Shown here: in pieces, positions 36,186 through 45,471 of the stretch
Layout: each line of letters opens with the position of its first letter
Position numbering within the stretch: position 1 is the stretch's first letter
From: Emydura subglobosa
Taxonomy: Eukaryota > Chordata > Testudines > Chelidae
Direction: 5' to 3'
Assembly: GCA_007922225.1 (NCBI GenBank)
Contig: ML680053.1
Span: 1,711,434 to 1,775,433 of the forward strand
Length of the DNA: 64,000 nucleotides
The notes under the pieces: model-generated
Told to the model about the DNA's origin: nothing
The model's database searches: none
The model's input: the letters and a program-made list of their open reading frames with translations, nothing else
Made by a program: the position numbers and the translations under genes

Positions 36186-36767
36186 CAATCCCATAAGAAA
36201 ATAAGAATGACCATTGAGGGGTCAGACCAATGGTCCATCTAGCCCAGCATCCTGTCTTCCAATAGTGGCTGGTGGCAGATGCTTCAGAGAGCATGAACAG
36301 AACAGGGCAATTATTGAGAGATCCATCCCTAGTCATGCGGTTCCAGCTTCTTGCAATCAGAAGTTTAGGGACACCCAGAGTACAGGATTAATTTCGTTGG
36401 GTGATCCCCCCTGGTTCTGGTGTTATGTGAAGGGGCAAATAACACTTCCTTATTCACTTTCTCCACACCATTCATAATTTTATAGGCCGCTATAACGTAT
36501 CCTCCCTTAGTTGTCTCTTTCCTAAACCGAACAGTCCCAGTCTTTTTAATCTCTCCTCATATGGAACTTGTTTCATAGCCCTAATAATTTTTGTTGACCT
36601 TCTCTGTACTTTTTTCACTTCTAATATATTTCTGTGGGATGGGAGATGGGATGATTAGAATCGCACACAGTATTCAAGGTGTGGGCATACCATGAATTTA
36701 TATAGTGGCATTATGATATTTTCTGTATTTTCTAACCCTTTCCTAATGGTTCCCTAACATTGTTAAC
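36186..36767 (-). mobile_element. CR1 host, 3' part, left of DIRS copy A
   Basis: Starts with the CR1 3' region (ataagaatgaccattgagg ... gtccatctagcccagcat) and runs to 'ccctaacattgttaac' at 36767. It continues at 42803 beyond the DIRS insertion with 'ttttttggctgctgagagaac', which is the next part of the same CR1 family sequence. It was therefore one element before the DIRS inserted. Confidence 0.85.
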
Positions 36768-36781
36768 TTCTCTCTTCGAGA

Positions 36782-36955
36782 GTTGCTCATATGCATTCCA
36801 TGTAGGTGAGTGCGCGCCCCGTGCACGAGCCTGCGGAAAACTTTTCTGCCCTAGCAACCCAGCGGTCGGTCTCGGCGCCCCCTGGAGTGGCGCGCGTATA
36901 GCGCGGTATATAGGGCGCCACCGACCGCGCGGGTCCCCAGTTCCTTCTTTCCGCC
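36782..36955 (+). repeat. Left inverted terminal repeat of DIRS copy A
   Basis: 174 bp. It pairs with 42591-42764 in inverted orientation with only about four mismatches by eye (for example tatat versus tacat and ttccgcc versus ttctgcc). The outermost 14 bp (36768-36781, ttctctcttcgag) are not shared with the right end, as is typical of DIRS elements. Confidence 0.9.
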
Positions 36956-37105
36956 CGTGACAGTCAGTGGAACGTCTGCCCCTTGCCTCTTCAGCAAGTA
37001 GCAACCTATCTTACTATTGTATATAAGTTTTTTATTGTTTTTATAGTGTGTAGTTAGTGTAGTATAGTGTATATAGTTAGCCCCTAAGGGGCTCCCTTAG
37101 GAGCC

Positions 37106-38086
37106 ATGCCTGGCTCCACCGGGTTTAAACCTTGCGCGGCTTGCGGTAAGGTGTTCTCCGTCAGCGACCCCCATGACCGCTGCCTTCGGTGCCTCGGAGA
37201 ACAACACCGCAAGGACAAGTGCCGCATATGTAAGGCTTTCAAGCCGCGCACCCAAAAGGACAGAGACGCTCGCCTCCGGGCGATCTTGATGGAGACGGCA
37301 CTTCGTCCCGACTCCGAGCCGTCCAGATCACCCACGGCACCGAGCGTCTCGTCGATCCGGAGCGCACCACCGGTACTGACAGCAACACCATCGGTACCGT
37401 CTAAACCGGTACCGAAGAAAAACAAATGGCCAGCGGCCGCACCTATGGACTCCTCCCTGCGACCGGCACAGCAGGGGGTGATACAGGAGATGCCACAGCT
37501 ACGTGCCATTGAATCTGCCCCGGCACCGGCATCTCCTCGTAGAGAGCCTCCCCCGACCCCGAGGGGTGGGGGAGCGCCTCTACAAGGGCCGTCGACGCCG
37601 GAGGCGTTCACAGCGGCACGAGCCCTCATGGCCCTGCCTACGCCTCCATCCCCCCCTCGGCCGAGGGCATCGGGGATAGCGTCTCGGGGTAAGCCCGCGC
37701 TGGGCTACCCCGGTGGGAGGTCGAGACAGGACTCGGTGTCTCCCCCCAGACGGTCGGGGAGAGGGAGAGCAACATCCTCCCCCCCCAGCTCCGACCGCGA
37801 GTCGTCGAGCTCCTCCAAAGAACGGCACCGTAGCTGTTCCGGAGGTTCCCGGGAAAGCTCCGCTTCCGATCTGAGACCTTCGGAGCCCCGGCGCCGCTCA
37901 GCAAGGCGGGGAAAGACCCGGACGTCGGAGCCACGGCACCGCTCCCGTTCGTCTTCGGGCTCTCGGCACCGCTCTCCATCGGCTACGGTGCCGAGACATG
38001 CTACAGATCGTTCCCGATCATCGGAACGCAGTCCGGTGCGGATCCCGGCGCCCTCACCGGTCTCGATCCCCGGCATCACGTCCTGA
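37106..38086 (+). pseudogene. DIRS copy A gag, N-terminal part
   Basis: ATG at 37106 begins MPGSTGFKPCAACGKVF. Cys-x2-Cys pairs follow: CLRCLGEQHRKDKC and RICKAFKPRTQK within the first 55 residues, a zinc-knuckle-like cluster. The middle is Pro/Ser-rich, and from about residue 200 it is rich in Ser-Arg and Arg-His-Arg repeats. The frame ends at a stop at 38086. The same Ser/Arg-rich character continues in the +1 shifted frame from about 38000, so a frameshift near 38040-38090 broke the gene. Role inferred as the gag/structural nucleic-acid-binding protein. Overlapping minus-strand frames are compositional shadows. Confidence 0.8.
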
Positions 38087-38870
38087 GAGGCAACGGGACA
38101 CTCCACCACGCCGGGCTTGCTCGCGCACCCGGACTCCGAGCCCATTCCCGGACGCTCCTACAAGGGCACCGAGGGCTCAAGAGCGGTACCGGCGCTCTGC
38201 CAGCCCGGTACATGCGAAGGCGTCAGGGCATACATCTCGCCCTCACCGCACCTCTCGATCCCCGGTACCGAGAGATACTACACGGCACCGAACTAGATCG
38301 AGGTCGCCAGCTCCCTCTCCACCGCGGTGTGCGACGCCGAGACAGGACGCGGAACATCAAAGGCGTTCGGAGAGCTCGGTACCGAGGGAAAGCTGGTACC
38401 ATCAAGCTGCGCGGGCCCGCTCTCGCAGCCTGGCGCACAGCCATCGGCACCGGGAGCGATCTACATCTCGCTCCCGTACTCCTAAACGAGCCTCGGTACC
38501 GGATGCCTCGGCACCGGACACCTCTACGGTGCCGCACCTGCCCACGGGGAAACGGCGCTCCAGGAGCCCTAGGGCTCACGCTACCAAGCGCCGTCATAAG
38601 TCGCGGAGGTACTCCTCCTCGTCCAGCTCGTCTCCCCGATGATCCAAGCGTCATCACTGCTCTCCTGCATCCCACAGCCCTTCTCCTGTTAAAGGGCACC
38701 GCAAGAGGAGTCGGAGATCTCCGAGCCCGGCTCATGCATCTGGGCCTGCCTACCCGGGACTGGTACCGGCGTGGGGGCAAGGCCCCTGGCAGTGGCCTTA
38801 TTGGGGTCCCTGGCCGCCTCAGACAATTCAGGGCACAGGGTCACTCCCCTCCTCCTCCAAACCTCAACCA
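37998..38870 (+). pseudogene. DIRS copy A gag, Ser/Arg-rich middle part
   Basis: In the third frame the sequence reads SRSPASRPERQRDTPPRR and many further Ser-Arg pairs. It meets one stop (TGA, 38640-38642) and then continues past it with GPWQWPYWGPWPPQ near 38795-38840, a Trp/Pro-rich block that I associate with DIRS gag proteins. It leaves this frame at the C-run around 38868-38877. It is a broken middle section between the two larger open parts. Confidence 0.65.
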
Positions 38871-40018
38871 CCCCCCCATCACAGGGGGCACAACAGGAGG
38901 AGCCGCCCCAAGAAGGGAATCATTCGTCGGACTACGAGTCTGATCCTCTGGAAGGGCCCTCTACAGGCCCATTGTTACAGTCTTCCTCCTCCTCTCCCCC
39001 TGATACAACATCTAGGGATCGGAGGACTCCTTTGCCTGATTTTAAGGCACATCAAGAGCTCCTTAAGCGACTGGCGGCGAACCTCAAAATAGACCTCAGG
39101 GAGCTCTCGGAGGAGGAGGACCCTATATTTGGTATCCCAGCCTCTGCGGGGCCCTCTAGGGTGGCACTCCCGGTGCACGACCGGGTACTCAAACTGGTCA
39201 AGCCCATATGGGAGACCCCTGCTTCGGTAGCTCCAACCTCTAAGACCGCGGAGCGAAAGTACTATGTACCGCAGCAGGGATTCGAGTACCTGTACAACCA
39301 CCCAGCCCCGGGCACCTTAGTGGTGGACGCTGTCAATCAGAGGGAGCGCCAAGGTGCCCAGGCTAATACTCCCAAAAAGAAAGACTATAAAAAACTAGAC
39401 CTTTTTGGGAGAAAGGTGTACTCGACCGCGGCCCTTCAGCTCCGTATAGCCAACCACCAAGCACTCTTGGGGCGCTATAATTTGAATCTCTGGGCTTCAC
39501 TCCAGAGATTTACGTCGGCCCTTCCTCCAGATCTAGCGCAGGACTTCACCACCGTCCTCCAGGAAGGGTCAACGGTAGGGGGCGCTACAATCCAGTCTGC
39601 CAGTGACGCGACCGACACGGCGGGTAGGGCCATGGCGTCCGGCATAGTTATGCGCCGGTCGTCCTGGCTACAGTCATCTGGACTCTCCACTGAGGCGCAA
39701 CAGGCCATTCAAGATCTGCCCTTTGAGGGCACAGGCCTGTTCTCCGCCAAAAGAGATGACAAACTGCACACCCTAAAAGACTCTCGCGCCACCCTGCGAT
39801 CCTTAGGGCTTTATGTACCGCAGACGACGAGGCGCCAGGGCAGACAGCAGCCCCAGAGGCAGCAACAACAACAACAGCCCGCTCCTAGGCTGCCCCCCCG
39901 CCAGACCCAACCTAGACGAACCGGGGACCGTTTCCGGCAGAACAACTGCCGGAACCGCTCCGGGCCGGCCAAAAGCTCCCAATCCGGGCCGCGCAAGAAT
40001 GACAAGCGCCCTTTTTGA
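38771..40018 (+). pseudogene. DIRS copy A gag, C-terminal LAP2-alpha-like part
   Basis: The open frame spans 415 codons, but the real gag frame is entered only near 38870. It reads HSSDYESDPLEGPSTGP, KAHQELLKRLAANLKIDL, SRVALPVHDRVLKLVKPI, ERKYYVPQQGFEYLYNHPAP and LFGRKVYSTAALQLRIANHQ, then a Gln-rich tail (RQQPQRQQQQQQP) and a basic end. This is the domain shared with vertebrate LAP2-alpha, reported to be co-opted from a DIRS gag. It ends at 40018, overlapping the RT frame. The domain itself appears uninterrupted. Confidence 0.85.
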
Positions 40019-40556
40019 TGGGACGCTCGGGAGCGGCACCTCTGCCATTCTAATGACCCCAGGGGTCGACCAGGATCTCACCCTACCCTTCAAAGACAGA
40101 CTTCGCCCCTTCCTCCGAGAGTGGCGAGGCATAACCTCGGACAGCTGGGTGTTAAGTGTGGTGCGGAGGGGTTACGCCTTACAGCTCTCGGCCTTCCCAC
40201 CGGACTCTCCCCCTACCCCGTCCCTCTTCAGGGACCCCTCTCACGAGCAACTCCTCCTTCAGGAGGTCCGCTCCCTGCTCCGCCTAGGGGCAGTAGAGGA
40301 AGTCCCACCTATGGAAAGGGGCAGGGGGTTTTATTCCCGGTATTTCCTTATTCCCAAGGCAAAGGGGGGCCTCCGGCCCATTCTGGACCTTCGCCGCCTC
40401 AACAGGTTCATCAGGCGGCTCAAGTTCCACATGGTCTCCCTAGCCTCCATCATTCCCACATTGGATCCTGGAGATTGGTATGCCGCTCTCGACTTGAAAG
40501 ACGCATATTTCCACGTGTCTATCCTCCAGAGACAAGTAATGGAAGGAGACAAGTAA
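39999..40556 (+). pseudogene. DIRS copy A reverse transcriptase, fingers and motif A
   Basis: In frame from ATG 39999, overlapping the gag end by 20 bases. It reads FRDPSHEQLLLQEVRSLLRL, GFYSRYFLIPKAKGGLRPIL (motif 1-2, fingers), DLRRLNRFIRRLKFHMVSL and DWYAALDLKDAYFHVSI (motif A; Asp-Leu-Lys-Asp-Ala-Tyr with the catalytic Asp). The protein then ends at 40556, with the YxDD motif C and the rest of the palm missing. RNase H starts right after in another frame. An internal deletion plus a 17-bp tandem duplication (40531-40564) ended the frame. Confidence 0.85.
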
Positions 40557-40564
40557 TGGAAGGA
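40531..40564. repeat. 17-bp tandem duplication at an RT deletion junction
   Basis: gacaagtaatggaagga occurs twice in tandem (40531-40547, 40548-40564). Since 17 is not a multiple of three it shifts the reading frame. It lies exactly where the RT palm is missing and RNase H begins. Confidence 0.9.
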
Positions 40565-41389
40565 GTCCCATTCGCGGACCTGGTTCCCTCTGTAACACTG
40601 ATCACAGATGCCTCCGATATCGGGTGGGGGGCTCACATTACCCACAACCTGAGTACTCAAGGTCAGTGGTCAATGCAAGACAGACTGCTCCATATAAACA
40701 TTCGGGAACTCCGAGCAGTCCTTCTCGCTTGCAAGGTTTTTCTCCGCTTTCTCAGGGGGCGGGTGATACAAGTCCTTACGGACAACACCGCCACGATGTT
40801 TTACATCAACAGACAAGGTGGGGCGCGTTCCTCGACCCTGTGTCGCGAGGCGCTACAACTATGGGACCTTGCGGTGAGAAACGACTTCCACTTGGTGGCA
40901 TCTCACCTCCCAGGGGTGAGGAACGACGAGGCAGACCGCCTCAGCAGGTCGTTTTTTCCCCGCCACGAATGGTCACGTCATGGGGAGATTACAGCGTTTC
41001 TCTTCCGCAAGTGGGGAGTTCCCCATCTGGACCTCTTTGCCACGCGACAGAACACGAAATGCCCACTATTCTGCTCCCTGCGTGGGCGAGAACAGAACTC
41101 AATTTCGGACGCGTTCCTGATAGACTGGTCGGGGCCACTTCTCTATGCTTTTCCACCGACCCCACTGCTCCCCAGGGTGCTCTTGAAAGTCAAGAGGGAC
41201 AGAGCGGACATCATCCTGATCGCACCGGCATGGCCGAGACAACACTGGTACAGTATGCTGCTCGACCTTTCCATCGCCACACCGATCCCCATCCCGAGAC
41301 GATACGATCTCCTCTCCCAGGAACAGGGTCGCCTGCTCCACCCAGACTTGGACTCCCTCCACCTGACGGCATGGAGGCTCCATGGTTGA
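40551..41389 (+). pseudogene. DIRS copy A RNase H and methyltransferase-like region
   Basis: The frame continues from an upstream out-of-frame stretch; the real part starts near 40551. RNase H: VTLITDASDIGWGAH (catalytic Asp), LHINIRELRAVLLA (Glu), VLTDNTATMFYINRQGG (Asp), ASHLPGVRNDEADRLSR (terminal Asp). After about residue 150 comes HLDLFATRQNTKCPLFCS, then YAFPPTPLLPRVLLKV and IILIAPAWPRQHWYSMLL, the region described in DIRS elements as a Dam-like adenine methyltransferase domain; here AFPP stands where NPPY would be. It ends at 41389, overlapping the recombinase frame by 19 bases. The RNase H catalytic residues appear intact. Confidence 0.8.
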
Positions 41390-42426
41390 CAGAAGGAGAG
41401 AGGGCTTGTTCCGCACAAGTCCAAAGCGTCCTGCTGGGGAGCAGGAAACCTTCCACCCAGGTGGTTTATCGGGCAAAGTGGAAACGCTTCACTTACTGGG
41501 CACAGTCACGTGGTATTTTGCCTCTGGACTCAACTATCCAGGCTATATTAGACTACCTCCTCCATCTGAAGATGCAGGGCCTTGCCCTGGCCTCCTTAAG
41601 AGTGCATCTGGCGGCCATCTTGGCCTTCCATTGCCCAGTGGAGGGGAGGTCTATATTCTCCCACCCGATGTCCATCAGGTTTCTCAAGGGAATAGAGAGG
41701 CTGTTCCCACAAGTTCGTGAACCCTTGCGTCTCTGGGACTTAAACCTAGTTCTCACTATCCTCACAGGTCCCCCCTTTGAGCCTATGGCTACATGCCCTC
41801 TTCTAGTCCTATCATGGAAGGTAGCCTTCCTCGTAGCCATTACATCGGCTAGGAGGGTCTCCGAGCTAAGAGCCCTAACCTCAGACCCTCCTTACACAGT
41901 ATTTTTCAAAGATAAAGTGCGACTGAGACCCCACCCGGCCTTCCTGCCTAAGGTGGTGTCCCAGTTTCATTATAATCAGGATATTTTCCTCCCCGTGTTC
42001 TTTCCCAAACCACACGGATCGGAGGAGGAGCGGAGATGGCACTCACTGGATGTCAGGCGAGCCTTAGCCTTCTATATAGACTGGACCAAGCCGTTCCGGA
42101 AGTCCACGCAGCTCTTCGTCGCAGTGGCGGACCGCATGAAAGGCTCACCTGTCTCCACCCAGTGCATCTCCTCCTGGATCACCACCTGCATCCGCACCTG
42201 TTATGAGATGGCGAAGGTACCACTTCCAGGACCGATTACAGCGCACTCCACCAGGGCCCAAGCCACCTTGGCGGCTTTTCTGGAACGAGTGCCCCTACAG
42301 GATATCTGCAGAGCTGCAACCTGGTCATCGGTCCATACCTTCACCTCTCACTATGCCATCGTGCAACAAGCAAGAGAGGATGCAGCAGTTGGCAGAGCCG
42401 TGCTGAGAAGGGCTTCGCGCCACTGA
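41371..42426 (+). CDS. Tyrosine recombinase of DIRS copy A
   Basis: A 351-residue frame from ATG 41371 that overlaps the RNase H frame. I chose this start because upstream sequence in the frame is antiparallel shadow of the RNase H gene. The N-terminal part is helical (CB/SAM-like). Catalytic residues of the family are visible: Arg162 in SARRVSELR, His292 and Arg295 in AHSTRA, Trp318 in CRAATWSS, Tyr328 (nucleophile) in TFTSHYAI. It would integrate a circular DNA copy. No stop or frameshift is visible, unlike the other genes in the element. It ends 34 bp before the internal complementary region. Confidence 0.9.
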   Translation: MEAPWLTEGERACSAQVQSVLLGSRKPSTQVVYRAKWKRFTYWAQSRGILPLDSTIQAILDYLLHLKMQGLALASLRVHLAAILAFHCPVEGRSIFSHPMSIRFLKGIERLFPQVREPLRLWDLNLVLTILTGPPFEPMATCPLLVLSWKVAFLVAITSARRVSELRALTSDPPYTVFFKDKVRLRPHPAFLPKVVSQFHYNQDIFLPVFFPKPHGSEEERRWHSLDVRRALAFYIDWTKPFRKSTQLFVAVADRMKGSPVSTQCISSWITTCIRTCYEMAKVPLPGPITAHSTRAQATLAAFLERVPLQDICRAATWSSVHTFTSHYAIVQQAREDAAVGRAVLRRASRH

Positions 42427-42460
42427 CTCCTTCCCACCGCCAAAGGTATGGCTATGTAAT

Positions 42461-42559
42461 CACCTACATGGAATGCATATGAGCAACTCTCGAAGAGAGA
42501 AAACAGGGTTACTTACCAGTAACTGTTGTTCTTCGAGATGTGTTGCTCATACCCATTCC
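42461..42559. repeat. Internal complementary region of DIRS copy A
   Basis: Positions 42461-42501 are the reverse complement of the left outer end 36768-36808 (41 of 41 by eye). Positions 42504-42559 are the reverse complement of the right outer end, 42748-42802, with one or two mismatches. The two halves meet at an 'aa' (42502-42503). In the accepted DIRS model this region templates joining of the two ends into a circle. Confidence 0.92.
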
Positions 42560-42590
42560 AAACCCACCCTCCGTCCCCGCTGTCGGAGTC

Positions 42591-42764
42591 GGCAGAAAGA
42601 AGGGACTGGGGACCCGCGCGGTCGGTGGCGCCCTATGTACCGCGCTATACGCGCGCCACTCCAGGGGGCGCCGAGACCGACCGCTGGGTTGCTAGGGCAG
42701 AAAAGTTTTCCGCAGGCTCGTGCACGGGGCGCGCACTCACCTACATGGAATGGATATGAGCAAC
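42591..42764 (-). repeat. Right inverted terminal repeat of DIRS copy A
   Basis: 174 bp, inverted match to 36782-36955. It is followed by the unique right outer end to about 42802 (aacaacagttactggtaagtaaccctg). Confidence 0.9.
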
Positions 42765-42802
42765 ACATCTCGAAGAACAACAGTTACTGGTAAGTAACCC
42801 TG

Positions 42803-43800
42803 GTTTTTTTGGCTGCTGAGAGAACTGTCCATGATGACTCCAAGATCTTTCTTGAGTGGTAACAGCTAATTTAGATCATTTTGTATGCATAGTTGGGATA
42901 TGTTTTCCAATATGTATTACTTTGCATTTATCATCATTAAATTTCATATGACATTTTGCTGCCTAGTCACCCAGTTTTGTGTGATCACTTTGTAACTCTT
43001 CGCAGTCAGCTTTGGGCTTAATTATCTTGAGTAATTTTGTATCGTCTGCAAATTTCGCCATCTCACTGTTTGCCCCTTTTTCCAAATCATTTATGAATAT
43101 GTTGAATTGCACTGGGCCCAGTACAGATCCTTGAGGGAACCCTCTATTTACCTCTTTCCAGAGTGAAAATCAATCATTTATTCCTATCTTTTGTTTCCTA
43201 TCTTTTAATCAGTTACTGATCCATGAGAGGATCTTTCCTCTTATCCTATGACTACTTACTTTGTTTAAGAGCTGTTGGTGAGGGACTTTCTGGAAGGCTT
43301 TCTGAAAGTCCAAGTACACTATATCCTCTGGCTCGCCCTTGTCCATATGAGTACTGACACTCAAAGAATTCTAGTAAGTTGGTGAGACATGATTTCTCTT
43401 TACAAAAGCTGTGTTGATTCTTCCCCAAACATATTGTGATACTGAAATTGTTTCTGGTTTGTAGTTGCCAAGATTGCCTCTGGAGCCTTTTTAAAAAATT
43501 GGCGTTATATTAGCTATCCTCCAGTCATCTGGAATAGAGGCTGATTTAAGCAATAGGTTACATACCACAGTTAATAGTTCTGCAGTTTCATATTCCTTCA
43601 GGACTCTTGGGTGAATTCCGTCTGGTTCTGTTGACTTTTTACTGTTTACGGTTATCAGTTTGTTCCAAAATCTTTTCTGTTGACACCTCTGTCTGGGACA
43701 GTTCCTCAAATTTGTCACCTTAAAAACAATTGCCCAAGTGTGGGAATCTCCCTCACATTCTCTGCAATCCCAATTCTTTTCCACACCCAATAACCACATT
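42803..43800 (-). mobile_element. CR1 host, right part, with RT N-terminal fragment
   Basis: Continues the CR1 broken at 36767. It runs through the RT region (43080-43500) to about 43800. The minus-strand frame 43491-43799 reads RVLKEYETAELLTVVCNLLL and SIPDDWRIANITPIF, the start of CR1 RT. The element is 5'-truncated here, before the rest of the linker and endonuclease. Confidence 0.8.
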
Positions 43801-44344
43801 AACTGATGATGAATTTCAAGACTTTAACATATTGAGCAAAAAAGACTGCTAATTCAAATATTTGCGGTTGCAGTGTTGACCTTGCATGGACTTTTTGCAT
43901 AACAATGGGTAACATTGGAACCACTCCACTCAGAGCTGCTTTTGATAAGCAAAGAAAGAGCTACTAAAAATAATTATGGGAGTGAATAGTGCACCTTCAT
44001 ATTTTATTGCTATGAAATGTACATGCTGATTTGTAACACTAATATCGTAACAAATTCCATAAGAGAGTTTGTTTATAGTTTGAAAGCTCTACATTTATTC
44101 TTCTCTTATATTTAGGAGAACGAAACTTAAAATGTAGACTCCATCCTGTGAACTCATCCACATGCTTAACTTTAAGCCTATGATGAGTGAGCAGTCACAG
44201 GATTGGGGCCTAAAGTGATCAGTTAGATGCACAGGCAAAGTATAATGACACTTAACACAAACTACTCACACTTCAGAGCATCTTTCCTTATCCTTGCACA
44301 GTGCATGTAAAGCAAATAGAGAGAGACAGAAGAGATTACATAAA
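43801..44344. other. Unrecognised stretch
   Basis: I see no repeat or gene here. It lies between a minus-strand CR1 and a plus-strand CR1. Confidence 0.4.
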
Positions 44345-45471
44345 AAGATCTGGGTGATCTCATAAAGAGAAGTAATAGAAATGGGATGAAATTTAATAGT
44401 GCAAAGTGCAAGGTCATGCATTTAGGGACTAACAACAAGAATTTTTACTATAATCTGGGGATTTATCAGTTGGAAGTGACAGAGGAGGAAAAGGATGACT
44501 ATGAGCCATCAATGTGATGCAGCCGTGAAAAAGGTCAATGCACTCCTAGGATGCATCAGGTAAGGTATTTCCAGTAGAGTTATACAAGGCACTTGTGAAA
44601 CGTCATCTGGAATACTGTGTGCAATTCTGGTCTCCCAAATTTAAGAAAGATGAATTCAAACTGGAACAGGTGCAGAGAAGGGCTACTAGGATGAGCTGAG
44701 GAATGGAAAACCTGCCTTGTGAAAGGAGACTCAAAGAGCTTAGCTTGTTTAGCCTAACCAAACAAGGCTGAGTGGAGCGATGATTGCTAACTATAAATAC
44801 TTCAGAGGGATAAATAGCAGGGAGGGAGAAAAGTTATTTAAGTTAAGCACCAATGTGGACCCAAGAACTAATGGATATAAACTGGCCATCAAGAAGTTTA
44901 GGCTTGAAATTAGATGAAGGTTTCTAACTATCAGTGGAATGAAGTTCTGCAACAGCCTTCCAGGGGGAGCAACGAGGTCAAAAAACCTAACTGGCTTCAA
45001 GACTGAGCTTGATAAATTGATGAAGGGGATGATATGATGGGCCATCGGTAACTACCAGTAGCAAAAAATCCCTAACAGCTTGGAGATGGGATACTAGATG
45101 GGGAGGGCACTGAGTTACTATAGAAAATAGTATGTGCCTGGTGGGTCATGCCCACGTGCTCAAGGTCTAACTGATCACCATATTTGGGGTTGGAAAGGAA
45201 TTTCCCCCTGGGTCAGATTGGCAGATATCCTGGGGGTTTTCCACCTTCCTCTGCAGCATGGGGCATGGGTCACTGGCAGGTTTAAACTAGTATAAATGGT
45301 GAATTCTCTGTAATTTGAAGTCTTTAAAGCATGATTGGAGGACTTCAGTAGCTCAACCAGAGGTTAGGGGTCTATTACAGGGAGTGGGTGGGTGAGGTTC
45401 TATGGCCTGCAATGTTCAGGAGGTCAGATTAGATGAGTATGATAGTCCCTTCTGGCCTTCAAGTCTATGAG
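44345..45471 (+). mobile_element. CR1 LINE fragment, plus strand
   Basis: From 'atctgggtgatctcataaag' through the RT C-terminus (gcatgaaacg... 'gaaacgtcatctggaatactg') and 3' UTR to 'gtcccttctggccttcaagtctatgag' at 45471. It belongs to the same subfamily as the 31453-35560 copy, whose 3' UTR reads the same in reverse. Frames are broken. Confidence 0.8.

Larger units (their letters stand above)
36768..42802 (+). mobile_element. DIRS-type retrotransposon, copy A, near-complete
   Basis: About 6.03 kb. Inverted terminal repeats are at 36782-36955 and 42591-42764. The internal complementary region at 42461-42559 carries the reverse complement of the left outer end (36768-36808) and of the right outer end (about 42748-42802). 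Order inside: gag (37106-40018), reverse transcriptase/RNase H/methyltransferase-like (39999-41389), tyrosine recombinase (41371-42426). Adjacent open frames overlap, as in DIRS elements. It is far more GC-rich than its flanks. The near-identity of the repeats suggests recent insertion. Gag frameshifts and an RT deletion make it non-autonomous. Confidence 0.92.

Noticed and set aside
37084..38145. Long minus-strand open frames (181, 113 and 146 codons) opposite the DIRS gag
   Set aside because: They are shadows caused by GC-rich codon composition; no domain, and they lie opposite a recognisable gag.
40121..40550. Upstream part of the 422-codon frame holding RNase H
   Set aside because: It overlaps the true RT frame (39999-40556) and reads as proline-rich shadow.
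40624..41370. Upstream half of the 600-codon frame ending in the recombinase
   Set aside because: It runs out of frame over the RNase H gene and has no recombinase motif; the real start is taken at 41371.
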